Counted from the stretch's first letter, positions 22,842-35,399 are shown. The stretch is DNA of 64,000 bases from Magnolia sinica (GCF_029962835.1 NC_080577.1:5766001-5830000); one strand, 5' to 3'. The notes: a model not told the origin generated them from the letters alone. Numbers and translations are program-made.

Positions 22842-25800
22842 TTTATTATTTTTTTGAAAAGGTTTCTTTTTTGGTAACTTGAAGATATGGTATATGGCTA
22901 CGAGGAATTTATTCATACGTAGGTAGAGATAAATCCGTAAATGAACGGGAATCCAAAGCGTCCAAGCATTGAGGCCCACTGTAGATGGACTAGAGCACCA
23001 AAATCAGATTGGACCGATGCTGTTTGATTGATGGACATTTGTCTTTCGATTTCGGGCTGTTGATCGTAAGTGGTTTTAAGAGTCCATTTGGATGCCCTAC
23101 GAATCATGTAGTCAGAATCGTCTGATTTGGGATATGGCTCATCTAAAGTGCGGCCATGGCTTCTTGATGCACGGTGAATTGAGAAGTGGCTGCATGCATG
23201 CGTATGGATTACCAAAATCTAGCAATGCTATTCCCATGTTACACTTGGGGTCCACTTCACACATGTGGTCGCTCCATGTTGAAAAGATTCACATGTGTGA
23301 GGGTTTAGATCCTACCATCATGTGATCCCCACTGGGTAAATTCAACGTCTCAAATCGGGCCCGACGTGATTAGACATAAATTGGCCAAATGCAGAATGAA
23401 TAAAAAAATAAAAATAAATGAAGGTTAAGAAAAATTGGCCAGCGGTCCAAATTCTAATGTATGTCTATGAATTATATCATGATCAGATTTTCCCAAAATT
23501 TGCAGCTTGGCATCTATACACAGGGAATCGCATGATAAACGGCTGTGATCTCGTACACGAGTTCCTCCCATTTCAACGAGTGGAGCGTTTGGAAAAGACG
23601 GTGGGTAAAAGCTGGGATTTACAGGCGGAAATTTCTCTTTGAAAAAATTAGCACCGTAGACGGGTGGATCTGGGTAGGGTGCATGAAACTCCCCTTCCCA
23701 CGCTTTATTATTTTTCCGGTCTGAATAGTTTGATGCAGCGAACACGGGTCGGTGTGGGTAGGGTGTATGTAAGGCTCATTGATGTACACACCGCATGTTT
23801 CTCAAATCCAAACCGATCAAATAGTGGGACAGCTGCAGGTGAGACATTTACCAAAAAATAGATTGATTGGACCATCTATCTTCCGATTAATGGACACGTT
23901 TTGTTAATTTTGGTACTGCTTTCACTTTCACGGTCGATTAGATGCCTATCAGTAGGCCAGTTTCAGCATGCTTTCAGTGTAATTTTTGAGTTGTAATCCA
24001 TCTGCATGGTTCCTGGAACTTGGACGGTTTGGATTTAAGCTTAGTATTGTGTGATTGTAGGGAAGCATCACATGTATTGGAGCCACAGTGCACTCGTGAG
24101 CACTCAATCAAGGCCCATTGGATTTCCTTTTCTATCACAACCGTCCAAATCGCACCGTTTTAACTCAGATTTCATTTTATGCGACGGCGATCGCCACAGC
24201 TTCCCCAACCTCCACCTCATTTTTGTTTGCACATAAAGAAAATGAAGGAATCCAATGCAACTAGTTGTCTGGTAGGCTTTCGATGCAACTAGTTGTCCTG
24301 GATACTTGCCCATTCAATCATCAATCTGAACCATCCATTCACAACGAGATCCTATTTTCAGTCTATATGGAAAAATTCATACCGATGGAATGATCCCAAC
24401 CCTTTGAAAGTTGGTCATTTTTATTACAATCGTCTGTTTCATAAGGCCGTAAATTTGATGGTACACATCATCTAACGGAAGATTCTGTGTAGAATGACAA
24501 GAAATCCAAGGTTGGGCCCACCAACGAGACGTTTCAAGTTAACCATTCAACCTATTTTCATCTTCTGGATTTCCACTGTCCATTTTTTACGCACAATCAT
24601 CGGATGGTTAGACGGCCCGATTAGTGTTATTATTTCATTGTCACCTGCCAAGAGCTAGCTGTAACGATTGAACGGTCTAGATTGATGAACGGACTATCTC
24701 ACGAAGTGGTTGGAGAGTCCAGCTTGATGAATGGACCACTGACCTGTCCCATTAACGATTATTTAACGATTATTTATATGAATCTATCCAGAATTTTAAA
24801 AAATGAGGTTATTTTGCCTCTGCCGAGATTCCGAATTCCATTATGTGTCACTCTATTTGGGCCAACATGCTGATATGTTCGAATGATCGGAACCGTCCAA
24901 GTTCTTTAAATCTAATAAATACTAATAACCATCAGAATTTAGGCTGAATAATGATTCAAATGTTCATCTCGTTAGGATAAGCTTCTGAAATTAAAAAGAA
25001 ACTTTTTGATGGGTCAAATTCAACTAAACAATCGAAGGCTAAGATCATCAACGAACTGTAAATTTTGGTACATCACCTATGCATCGAATTATAAACAAGA
25101 TGGAAAGTTAAAATCATCTGACCATTTCAGATGTGGGCTCCAATAGGGGTGACACATGCTTGTAATAATATGGCGCGACGTAGCACAAAGCAAATACTGA
25201 AAAAAAGGAGGCCTGAAGTCCAACCGGTTTAACCACATGTTATGGTCCACCGTAATATAACTTACTTCCTATCAATTCAATGCAAAATCCAACCGTTCCA
25301 TTAGCTGTATACCAATTAGGTGGGCTAAACCATAGGCAACAATTTCTGACCGTCAATAAATATCAATATAATTATGGGTTGGTTTATTAGTGGGTGTGGG
25401 TAATTTTTTCAAATGGCGATCCAGATGATGTTGCCAACCTATTGGACGATTTGGATTGCATGATATTAATATGATTTTGAGTTATATGCAGGGTGGGCCA
25501 TAACTTCTAGTCGGACTTGAGACCTCTTAGAAAAGTGTGCCTTTCAAAATTTCAAAAGCAACGCCGTTCTACCGTTTCCTTCAAATACGATCTCAGTTCT
25601 AATCTCAGATTCCTTCTATTTCTAGCCTGCCCCCTTCTCCCTCGAAAGATACACCAGCTCTTTTTAACTCGGCGATGTGGAAAAGCTCATCGTGGCGATT
25701 ATTTTGGAGTTGGGCTTCGGAGTCCCTTTCTTCCTTCGATTAATTTGAGGTTCGTAATTCGGGTGTTTCATCCTCGCGATTTTGATTATTTATTAAGAGT

Positions 25801-26348
25801 TTCAGATATTCTTCGGGATTTGATTATTTTATTAAGCGTTTCAGATATTCTTGAGATTTTTCTGTGATAGCTGCTGCTTGTCTCTGCTTAAAAAGATAAA
25901 AAGGGCCTGAAAAGCCAAGAAATTGCGAGTTGTTTCTCTTTCTGTTAGAATAAGTTCAGGGGTGTTTTCGTCATTTCCTTATGGTCATATTATATTGTAT
26001 ATGCTAGAGCTGGAAGAGCGATAATATAGTAGAGTGTTCAGTCCATAGTACACGTGGCAGGTTGATTTACAGTCGGGGCCGTCGAGCTTGTGGGCCCTAT
26101 CATAGATAGCTTATGCGTTAAAAATCACAGCAATTAGACAATCTAATACACCACCTTTCTTCACTCTCCCACGCTGACCGTGAGTTTGAAGGCACTGATC
26201 GGACGGCTAGAATCAGAGAATTAGGGTGTATTTTAAATCATTTATCATCCACGGCAGGTAGGGCCCACAAGGGGAGCAGATTAGGTGCAGCTCCGGTCTC
26301 ACCCAAGATGGCGCACACCTTGATGTATGTACTGTAGCCACTCATCAA
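22842..26348. other. 3.5 kb without a recognised gene
   Basis: Mixed-composition sequence with no recognised protein family, RNA or terminal repeats. The 116-codon frame at 25517-25867 lies in a pyrimidine-rich, CTTCTC-rich stretch that looks like the 5' leader of a plant gene. No downstream exon was found and the frame resembles no family, so it is not called as a gene. Short, unremarkable ORFs occur elsewhere. Confidence 0.45.
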
Positions 26349-26544
26349 GAGAAAATTACCACTGTAGACCCCCCTTTTATCCAGAGTCTTTTATGAAGGA
26401 TCCAAAACTTACCTTTCCAACTTAGACCTTTCATGTACGGATAGAGCTTTTGAGGACGAAAATACCCCCTGTCCGTAGGTACAATGCTATGGAAAAAGCA
26501 GGGGTATCCTCGAATGCTCTGTCATTTACGGTGGTAATTTTCTC
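26349..26544. mobile_element. Small MULE MITE with Mu-like ends
   Basis: 196 bp with ends GAGAAAATTACCACTGTAGA and, inverted, GAGAAAATTACCACCGTAAA. The flanks ACTCATCAA and ACTAAAAAA agree at 6 of 9 positions. The inner sequence ('cttacctttccaacttagacc', 'gaggacgaaaatacccc') matches the subterminal region of element A and the MITE at 36486, so they are one family. Confidence 0.7.
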
Positions 26545-26564
26545 ACTAAAAAACGAAGCAAATT

Positions 26565-26704
26565 CAAATTATTATTATTATTATTATTTACACACGAACA
26601 CACACAACACCACACAATTACGCCATCACCTGTGGATGCTCGAACCCATCACCGGGTGTCGAAACTCTATAAACTTGTCATGAGCTGTAAAAGTCTTGGA
26701 TCAG

Positions 26705-26759
<55 letters not shown>

Positions 26760-26760
26760 C
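26565..26760 (+). repeat. (ATT)n and (AT)n microsatellites
   Basis: An (ATT)n tract at about 26567-26588 and a 47-bp (AT)n tract at about 26709-26755. Confidence 0.95.
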
Positions 26761-26799
26761 AGCACGGTGGATCATCCACGCTCCCAAACAGGCCCTTAG

Positions 26800-26965
26800 G
26801 ATATTTTTATTGTCAACCGTCCAATCCCCACTCTTTCTTATAGTATGGTCCACCTGAGATTTGGATCTACTTCATTTTGGCTCATGGCGTAAATTGATTT
26901 GGAAAAATGGATGGACTGCGTGAATATAAAATACATACATCAAGGTGGGACCCACAGTAAGGGCC
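26800..26965. mobile_element. Right half of a palindromic MITE
   Basis: 'tatggtccacctgagatttg' through 'acatcaaggtgggacccaca' matches the right halves of the intact copies; the left half is missing or displaced. Confidence 0.6.
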
Positions 26966-27454
26966 GTACCTAATCTGCTCCCACAAGATGGACGGTCCAA
27001 AACGATGAATTACCCTGCCATGTATTCTATGTGCATTTTCACGCTTTCTTAAACGGTGACGCGTGTGCGACACGTGTGATAATGTAGAGGGCCAGATTTT
27101 GGGCCCAGGTGGGGATGAGGAATCGCTTGAAAATCGCACTGATCAGATTATCCTGGCCATCTGATAATAAGCCGCTATTGAATTTGGTTCTGATCGTTTC
27201 CATGTTAACCGTACACTTTGTAGGCACGATTTGGATGGCCTGGATTGTCCGAGTACTATAATTTTCAGATGTGTTCCTTCTAAAGTGCATCCCGTGCTTC
27301 GGACCGTCTGGATTGACTTACTTCTACACACGTCTGCCAGGATGACTCTCAACCATTTTAAGAAACGTAGACTCGTGTAGAAGGAAGATGGCAGTGACAA
27401 ACGCACTTTCTAATAGTGCGGCACGGCCCCACTCAAGACGGTGCGGCCCTTAAC

Positions 27455-27725
27455 TTGGGCTTGATATATGTATTCTATGTCCAAGCCAGCCATCCGTTTT
27501 CCTAGATGATTTCAGTGCATGAACCTAAAAATGAAGTAGATCCAATTTTTAGGTGGACCATACCATAAGAAACAGTGGTGGTTGATCATTAATGGGCCAA
27601 AAAGGTTTTGGATTCGGCTGATATTTGTTTTTTTCCCCTTATAATATGGCCACCTAAAATGATCAGGAAAAATGGATGGGAGGTATGGGATATATGATAC
27701 ACAGATCATGGATGGGCCCCATGGT
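27455..27725. mobile_element. Internally deleted palindromic MITE
   Basis: Both ends and the inner 'ggtggaccataccataagaaacagtggt' motif are present, but the middle is shortened compared with the 430-bp copies. Confidence 0.6.
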
Positions 27726-27937
27726 AGCTCCTACTTCCCATTCTTCTTCTTCTTCTTCTTTGTTTTTTTGTTTTATTTTTTGAGTTAGCTTGTGTTCGTG
27801 CACACTCCATGTTAGCCGCCCCCACTGGGGATCGGTACCAAGACCTTTAGTGTTGAAACGAGGTATCTCCGCACAATCTTAGTCTCGCTCCTGCTTCCCA
27901 TCCGATACACCAAATACAATAAAACTTTATCATTTTT

Positions 27938-28527
27938 GGGTAAATTTTTTTTACCGTAGGCATAACCTTCCGTGTGCTTTTCTTTTTTTGACTTGAACAA
28001 AACCTACATTATTAATTTAGACATCTATCTGTACAGACAACCCAACAAACACAAATATACTCTTATCTTTTCAACTGCTTTTACTTAAAAATCACAAATA
28101 TTTTTATCTAAAATCTTTTTTGCATACCTGAAAAATTTACATTTGTAACATAAGTTTTTGGCCATTAAAAAAAAGGCATAAAAAGTAAGCGTCTATAATA
28201 TTAATTTTTTCATAAAAAATTAACACCGTAGACTCTTCCCTTGCATGCCTTTATTTTTTTTTTTTTATGTCTGAAAACTTATGCTATTAAAATAGATTTT
28301 TAGGACACGGAAATAAAGTTTTGGATAAAAATACCCTTGGCGGCCTTAGGGTAAAGCAAATGAAAAATACCTTTGCCGTTAGAGTAGAGCAAATGAAAAA
28401 AAGTGAAGGTACTTTGGTCCTTATGAGTTTGCCTATAGAGATGGAGTTCTTGTTTGGTAAGTAAATTTCGGTAGAATCGAATAAAAAAACATCGGCAGTC
28501 CATCGGATTTATAGTAAAAAACTACCC
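27938..28527. mobile_element. Possible AT-rich MULE-like element
   Basis: Weak inverted ends: GGGTAAATTTTTTTTACC on the left and, inverted, GGGTAGTTTTTTACTA on the right, with CATTTTT adjoining both. It is AT-rich throughout with no coding sequence. Homopolymers make the inverted match unreliable. Confidence 0.25.
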
Positions 28528-29034
28528 ATTTTTTCACCGTTCTCCTATCCAAGATCCTCCGTGACGGCTTCAACGATTTGATCAGGTGAAGTTACAGGCC
28601 CTCATTACCATACACGCATTGCTTCTGATGCTCTTTTAATTCAGTTCACGTAGTCCCAGTTTTAAACGATCTAAACCGTTTATATGATGGGCCCAGACAT
28701 GGATATGAAATATTTGATTTTATTTCCCAGATTGAAACATTTTAACGCATTGATTATTTAAATATTTCTCTTTGACTACTGTTAGAATTATTTGCATGGG
28801 CCGCAGATCGAATGTTTAAGATATTACAATCCATAGCATTTTCTGGTCAGCTCTTTTTATATATCATCCGATCGAGATTACCTATTCATAGCTTCATTTT
28901 GCGCGGAATCGTGAGCATCAACCGTGAGCATCGGTTGCGATTCTCCTTTTTAAACTGTCACTGGGAGTTGAAAGGAATCAAACGATGATGACGGGCGAAT
29001 CACCTTCTGCTTCACTCCCACGTGGAAGCGAATT
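28528..29034. other. Unrecognised intergenic sequence
   Basis: No gene or element recognised. Confidence 0.45.
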
Positions 29035-29530
29035 AGGTGCAGCCTTGAGCGTGGGGCCGACCTTGATTTATGTCTTGTATATCCACTCCGTCCATTTTTT
29101 TTCTAGCTCATTTATGGTACGAGTGAAAAAATAAAACAGATCCAAATCAGAGGTGGATCACACCACAGGAAACAAAGTTTATTGAACGCCTATCATTAAA
29201 AAATTACCGTAGCCCATTGTATTGATCACAGTAATTTATTTTCCATCCAACCTGTTGATAACGTCAAGAATACTTGGATGAATGAAATAAAAATACCAGA
29301 TCGATCCAAAAATTCTGTGGTCCACAAATGTTTTTTATATTATCAGTCACCACTGTTTCCTATAGTGTGGTCTAGTTGAGATTTGGATTTTCTTCATCTT
29401 TAGAATCACATGTTAAAATGAGCTTTAAAAACGGATGGACGGCGTGGATATAAAATAAATACATCAAGGTGGGCTCACGGTTAGGGACGTACCGTGTTGG
29501 GTGTGGCCAGGGCGCACCTAATCCGGTCCC
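29035..29530. mobile_element. Full copy of palindromic MITE
   Basis: The left end 'ttaggtgcagccttgagcgt' and the inverted right end 'ttaggtgcgccctggccaca' are related. The inner landmarks 'aacagatccaaatcagaggt' and 'ccatccaacctgttgataac' match the copy at 10285-10735. Confidence 0.7.
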
Positions 29531-30014
29531 CTCGCGCAAGCAAACCCCTCTTTTCAAAGAAGGCATGTGCCCCGCTGGAGCAGCGTATAAGGGGCACATT
29601 TGTGTGGGTCAGAGCTATCTATTCGTCAGGTGGGGGCCACCACGAACTGGAACCCATCATTTGTTGACACGTGCCATAAGTGGACAAGAATGGAACTGAT
29701 CATTCAATACGGTCATATGGTGGCCATAAACCCGAAACTGTTTGGACGATCCTAGCTAGCCCTACTGTTCTGTGGTGCACCAATGTACGGTAAAATATGC
29801 AGATCAGCATGACCAAGGGGGGAAATTTCCAACTTACGACCCATATATGGCCCATCAACCTTTTGAGGCCCACTTGCTTTTTACCTCCCAAGAATAAGCC
29901 CCGGCTGTACGGCCCTATTTCTCAGGTCGAAAACGCCCTGCTTCTTTCCGGAACCAGATCGCCTGGTGCTCGAAGACCAGCGCTGACGCTCCTCGAACTC
30001 CGAGTTGTACGAAC

Positions 30015-30495
30015 GGTTCAAAAGATATCAAAGTTACATGGGCCCCACAGTTATATATTTGTTATATCCACAACGTTCATCCAAATTTGGAGATCATTTC
30101 GAAGCATTATCAACAAAAAAAAAAAAAAAAAAAAATCACATCCAAAGATCAAGTGGACCACACCACAAAGAGCACCGGGAAAATTGATTTTCACCGTTAA
30201 AAATTTTGTAGGGCCCACTGTAACATTTATTTTCCATCCAATCTATTCATAAGGTCACAAAGGTCACAAAGACCTGGATGAAGAGTAAAAACAAATTTCA
30301 TAATGATCCAAAACTTCTATGACCGCTAAAAGGGTTTCAATGGTAGACGTTCAATCCTCCACGGCCTTTTACAGTGTGGTCCACCTGATAGCTAGATCTG
30401 TCTTATGTTTCGTCTCAAGCCTTAATACCAGTTTGCCAAATAGACAGACGGTTTGGATATAACACATACCTCATAATAGGACCCCACAAAAAGCA
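30015..30495. mobile_element. Palindromic MITE in left arm of element B
   Basis: Contains the family landmarks 'agatcaagtggaccacacca', 'ccatccaatctattcataag' and 'gatagctagatctgtctta'. The inverted partner is at 35400-35870, so it was in place before the arms were duplicated. A short repeat 'ggtcacaaaggtcacaaag' lies within. A poly-A tract at 30114-30135 corresponds to the poly-T at 35776-35792. Confidence 0.75.
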
Positions 30496-30562
30496 ATAGG
30501 ATTACAACAGCAAAAATTAAAATAAAATAAAATAAAATAATAATAATAATAAAAAGAAGAAC

Positions 30563-30812
30563 TTATGGCTATGGAGTTTTCTATATCTACGGATTATAAT
30601 AGTAGTAATAGCCGTAGCCTGCCATTTTGATATGTCCTTTTATATATATCGAAGGTCTTTCGAAATGTCTTTCGATATGTATCGAAGGTTTTTCGATTAA
30701 TCGAAAAACGTCCAAAACTATCCAGTGAGTTTCCTCAAAATTCCTGCAATTTTCGATACATATCGAAGGTGATTTGACCAATAGCTACGGATTATAACCA
30801 TTGCCATAAGTG
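30563..30812. mobile_element. Mini-element with GGCTACGG ends and ATCGAAGG palindromes, left arm
   Basis: About 250 bp. The ends are inverted ('aacttatggctatgg' and 'attgccataagt'). Inside are repeated short palindromes around ATCGAAGG, including the perfect 20-bp palindrome TTTTTCGATTAATCGAAAAA (30689-30708). The inverted counterpart is at about 35118-35374, and related motifs lie in element A at 12490-12530 and 21604-21682. Confidence 0.6.
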
Positions 30813-31082
30813 TAATATGTGCAAGTCTATATATATATATATATATATTTATGAAGAATTTTATTATACCTACAATTTTCTCTAATACATATTTATATAA
30901 ATATAAATATGTATATATAAGCATATAAAAAAAATTTCTCTCTTTTTTTCATTTCTTTCTTTATTCGTTTAACAAGAATATCTTCTAAACTAAAATTAGT
31001 TACTTGACGTACCATATATGATTTTGGGGTAGGAGAAGCTACTTTAGCCAACCAACCTGGTTATTTTTTAAGATTCCATCAG

Positions 31083-33091
31083 GTCTATGGTCGAAAATCT
31101 ATTTCATTCACTCTGCGGTCAATTTCATTCATTTCATTTAAATCGCGATCAATTCCATGCATTTCACGATCAATCTCGGCGATTTCGTTTTGATTCATGG
31201 TCATTTTGATGCATTTCACGGTCAATTCCCTTCACTTCACGGTCATTTCCATGTATTTCACGGTCAACTCGCTTCACTTCAAGGTCATTTTCATGCATTT
31301 CACGGTCAATCCCGACTATTCCGTTTTGATTCACAGTCATTTCAATGCATTTCATGGTCAATTCCCTTCACTTCACGGTCATTTCCATGCATTTCACGGT
31401 CAATTTCCTTCACTTCACGGTCATTTCCATGCATTTCACGGTCAATTCCCTTCACTTCACGGTCATTTCCATGCATTTCACGGTCAATTTGCTTCACTTC
31501 ACGGTCATTTTCATGCATTTCACGGTCAATCCCGATGATTCTACTTTGATTCAAGGTCATTTTGTTGCATTTCACGGCCAATTCCCTTCACTTCACGGTC
31601 ATTTCCATGCATTTCATGGTCAACTCGCTTCATTTCATGGTCATTTTCATGCATTTCACGGTCAATCCCGATGATTCCGTTTTGATTCACGGTCATTTCG
31701 ATGTATTTCACGGTCAATTCCCTTCACTTTACGGTCATTTCCATGCATTTCACGGTCAATTCGCTTCACTTCACAGTCATGTTCATGCATTTCACGGTCA
31801 ATCCCGGCGATTCTGTTTTGATTCACGGTCATTTCAATGCATTTCACGGTCAATTCGCTTCACTTCACGGTCATTTTCATGCATTTTACGGTCAATCCCG
31901 ACAATTCCGTTTTGAATCACGGTCAATTCGATGCATTTCACGGTCATTTTCATGCATTTCACAGTCAATCCCGGTGATTCCATTTTGATTCACGGTCATT
32001 TCGATGCATTTCACGATCAATTCCCTTCACTTCACGGTCATTTGCATGCATTTCACGGTCATTTTCATGCATTTCACGGTCAATCCCGGCGATTCCGTTT
32101 TGATTCACGGTCATTTCGATGCATTTCAAGGTCAATTCCCTTCACTTTACCGTCATTTCCATGCATTTTACGGTCAATTCGCTTCACTTCACGATCATTT
32201 TCATGCATTTCATAGTCAATCCCAGCGATTCCATTTTGATTCATGGTCATTTCGATACATTTCACGGTCAATTCCCTTCACTTCACAGTCATTTCCATGC
32301 ATTTCACGGTCAACTCGCTTCACTTCACGGTCATTTTCATACATTTCATGGTCAATCCCGGCGATTCCATTTTGAGTCACGGTCATTTCGATACATTTTA
32401 CGGTCAATTCCCTTCACTTCACGGTCATTTTCATGCATTTCACGGTCAATTCGCTTCACTTCACGGTCATTTTCATGCATTTCACGGTCAATCCCGACGA
32501 TTCTGTTTTGATTCACAGTCATTTCGATGCTTTTCGTGGTCAATTCCATTCACTTCACGATCATTTCCATGCATTTCACGGTCAACTCGCTTCACTTCAC
32601 GGTCATTTTCATGCATTTCACAGTCAATCCCGGCGATTCCGTGTTCATTCATGGTCAATTCGATGCACTTCATGGTCAATTCACTTCCTTCACCGTCATT
32701 TCCATGCATTTCACGGTCATTCCCGATGATTCCGTGTTCATTTACGGTCAATTCGACGCACTTCATGGTCAATTCACTTCACTTCACGGCCATTTCCACG
32801 CACTTCGCGGTCAATTCACTTAACTTCACCGTCATTTCCATGCATTTCACGGTCATTCTCGGTGATTCCGTGTTCATTCATGGTCAATTTGACGCACTTC
32901 ACGGTCAATTCACTTCACTTCACGGCCATTTCCATGCATTTCGCCATCAATTCACTTAACTTCACCGTCATTTTCATGCATTTCATGGTCATTCCCGCCG
33001 ATTCCGTGTTCATTCACGGTCGATTCGACGCACTTCACGGTCAATTCACTTCACTTCACGGCCATTTCCACGCACGTCACGGTCAATTCAC
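31083..33091 (+). repeat. 21-bp satellite array with 136-bp higher-order repeat, left arm
   Basis: Built from 21-bp units of two alternating types, TTCACGGTCAATTCCCTTCAC and TTCACGGTCATTTCCATGCAT, interrupted about every 136 bp by a 31-bp variant containing 'cccggcgattccgttttga'. The 136-bp period equals five 21-bp units plus one 31-bp unit. Near 32630-33090 the variant changes to 'gattccgtgttcattcacgg'. The many overlapping ORFs (His-Phe-Thr-Val type) are array translations; the 136-bp period is not a multiple of three. Confidence 0.95.
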
Positions 33092-33094
33092 TTA

Positions 33095-33825
33095 GGGGGT
33101 GTTTGATTTTTGATTTCCCCTGGGAAATACACGGAATTACCTGATTATTGCTCACTACACCTGTTTGAAAGTTGACAGGAATTACGTTTCGAAAATCGGT
33201 CCATACAAACGTTTTTATTACCGATTTAAATATGTGGGCCCCACTATGATATTTATAAGTTATCCACACCATCCATCCTTTTAAAAAATACATTTTAAGG
33301 CATGAGCCCAAAAGTGAGGAAAATAAAAAGCTCAAGTGGACCACACCTGAGGAAACATGGATCATTAAAACGTCAATGGTTGAAAGTTGTTTTCTCCCTA
33401 GGGCCCACAGTGATGTTTATTTATCATCCAACCCGTTAATAAGGTCACACAGTCATGGATAAAGTGGAAACAAAAATATCAGTTTGATCCAAAACTTCCA
33501 GGGTCTTCTAGAAGCTCTCAATGGTAGGAGTTCAATTCCCATTGTTTCCAGTAGTGTGGTCTACTTGATCTTTGGATCTACATATTTTTTTTGGCTCATG
33601 CCCTAAAATGAGTTGGCTAAAGGGATGGACGGTGTGGATAATACAAAAACATCAAGGTGGGCCCCACAATTTAACTTTTTTTTTTTCATCAGGTGACGTG
33701 AGAAGTGCTATAAATGAAAGGCGGCAGTCAAATCACCTTTGGAAAATCAACCGAAAACACAAAGGTAAATAATTATTACCCATTTACCTAGAATTACCTC
33801 TGTAATTCGAAAATCAAATAAGCCC
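33095..33825. mobile_element. PIF/Harbinger MITE at the apex of foldback B, TSD TTA
   Basis: Ends GGGGGTGTTTGATTTTTGAT and, inverted, GGGCTTATTTGATTTTCGAA. TTA flanks both sides (33092-33094; 33826-33828), and the array next door contains the uninterrupted phrase 'aattcacttaacttcacc' (about 32814), the empty-site equivalent. The core (about 33230-33680) is the palindromic GGGCCCAC MITE sequence. No transposase. Confidence 0.82.
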
Positions 33826-33828
33826 TTA

Positions 33829-34840
33829 ACTTCATTTGACCGTGAATCAACACGGAATTGTCGGGAATGACCATGAAATGCATGGAAATGATAGTGAAGT
33901 GAAGCGAATTGACTGTGAAATGCATGGAAATGACCGTGAAGTGAAAGGAAATGACCGTGAAATGCGTGGAAATGATCGTGAATCAACACATAATCGCTGG
34001 GAATGACCATGAAATGCATGGAAATGACCGTGAAATGAAGCGAATTGACCATGAAATGCGTGAAAATGATTGTGAAGTGAAGGGAATTGACCGTGAAGTG
34101 AAGTGAATTGACCATGAAATGCGTGGAAATGACCGTCAAGTGAAGGGAATTGACCGTGAGATGTGTGAAAATGACCGTGAATCAACACGGAAGTGCTGAG
34201 AATGACCGTGGAATGCATAGAAATGACAGTGAAATGAAGCGAATTAATCGTGAAATGTGTGGAAATGACCGTGAAGTGAAGGGAATTGACCATGAAATGC
34301 GTGGAAATGACCGTGAATCAACACGGAATTGCTGGGAATGATCGTGAAATGCATGAAAATGACCGTGAAGTGAAGCGAATTGACCGTGAAATGCGTGGAA
34401 ATGACCGTGAAGTGAAGGGAATTGACCGTGAAATGCGTGGAAATGACCGAGAATCAACACGGAAGTGCCGGAAATGACCGTGAAATGCATAGAAATGACC
34501 GTGAAGTGAAGCGAATTGACCGTGAAATGCGTGGAAATGACCGTGAAGTGAAGGGAATTGACCGTAAAATGCGTGGAAATGACCGTGAATCAACACGGAA
34601 TTGCCGAGAATGACTGTGAAATGCATGGAAATGACCGTGAAGTGAAGCAAATTGACTGTAAAATGCATGGAAATGACCGGGAAGTGAAGGAAATTGACTG
34701 TGAAATGCATGGAAATGACCATGAATCGACATGAAATTGCTGGGAATGACCATAAAATGCATGGAAATGACCGTGAAGTGCATAGAAATGACCGCAAACT
34801 TATTGAAATTGTCCGCAAAGTGAATGAAATGGATTTTTGA
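33829..34840 (-). repeat. 21-bp satellite array with 136-bp higher-order repeat, right arm
   Basis: Reverse complement of the left array (GAAATGACCGTGAAGTGAAG type). The marker 'tcaacacgg' recurs at 34182, 34318, 34454 and about 34590, an exact 136-bp period. One kilobase long against two in the left arm. Confidence 0.95.
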
Positions 34841-35117
34841 CCATCGACCTGATGGAATCTTGGAAAATAACAAGGTTAGTTGACTAAAGTAGCTTCTCTT
34901 ACCCCAAAATCATATATGGTACGTCAAGTAACTAATTTTGGTTTGGAAGACATTCTTGTTAAATGAATAAAGAAAGAAATGAAAAAAAGAGGGAAAAAAT
35001 TTTTATATGCTTATATATATATATATATTTATATAAATATATATTAGAGAAAATTGTAGGTAGAATAAAGTTCTCCATGTAAAAAATAAAAAAAAATAAA
35101 TTTGCATAGACTTTTAC

Positions 35118-35374
35118 GGACTACAATTATGGCTATGGCTATAATCCGTAGCTATAGCTTCGATACATATCAAATACACTTCGATATGTATCGAAAATTG
35201 CTGGATTTTTATGCAAACTCGTTGGACAGTTTTGGACCTTTTTCAATCATATCGAAATACCTTCGATACATCGACGTATATATCGAAAGGCCCTCGTTAG
35301 ATAGCAAAGGACATATTGAAAAAGCATGGGCTGTGGTTATGGCTACGGTTATGATCCATAGCTATAAGTTCCGG
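35118..35374. mobile_element. Mini-element with GGCTACGG ends, right arm
   Basis: Inverted counterpart of 30563-30812, with 'ctataatccgtagctatag' at one side, 'gctacggttatgatccatag' at the other and ATCGAAGG-type palindromes between. Confidence 0.55.
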
Positions 35375-35399
35375 GCTTTTGTTTTTTTTTTTTCTTCCT

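Noticed and set aside
25517..25867. 116-codon plus-strand ORF as a gene
   Set aside because: No family resemblance, repeats within it ('tttcagatattcttgagatttt' type), and the setting looks like untranslated leader sequence.
31157..34873. Many overlapping ORFs of 60-238 codons with His-Phe-Thr-Val or Asp-Arg-Glu-Met repeats
   Set aside because: They are translations of the 21-bp/136-bp array in several frames on both strands, and the 136-bp period does not preserve a frame.
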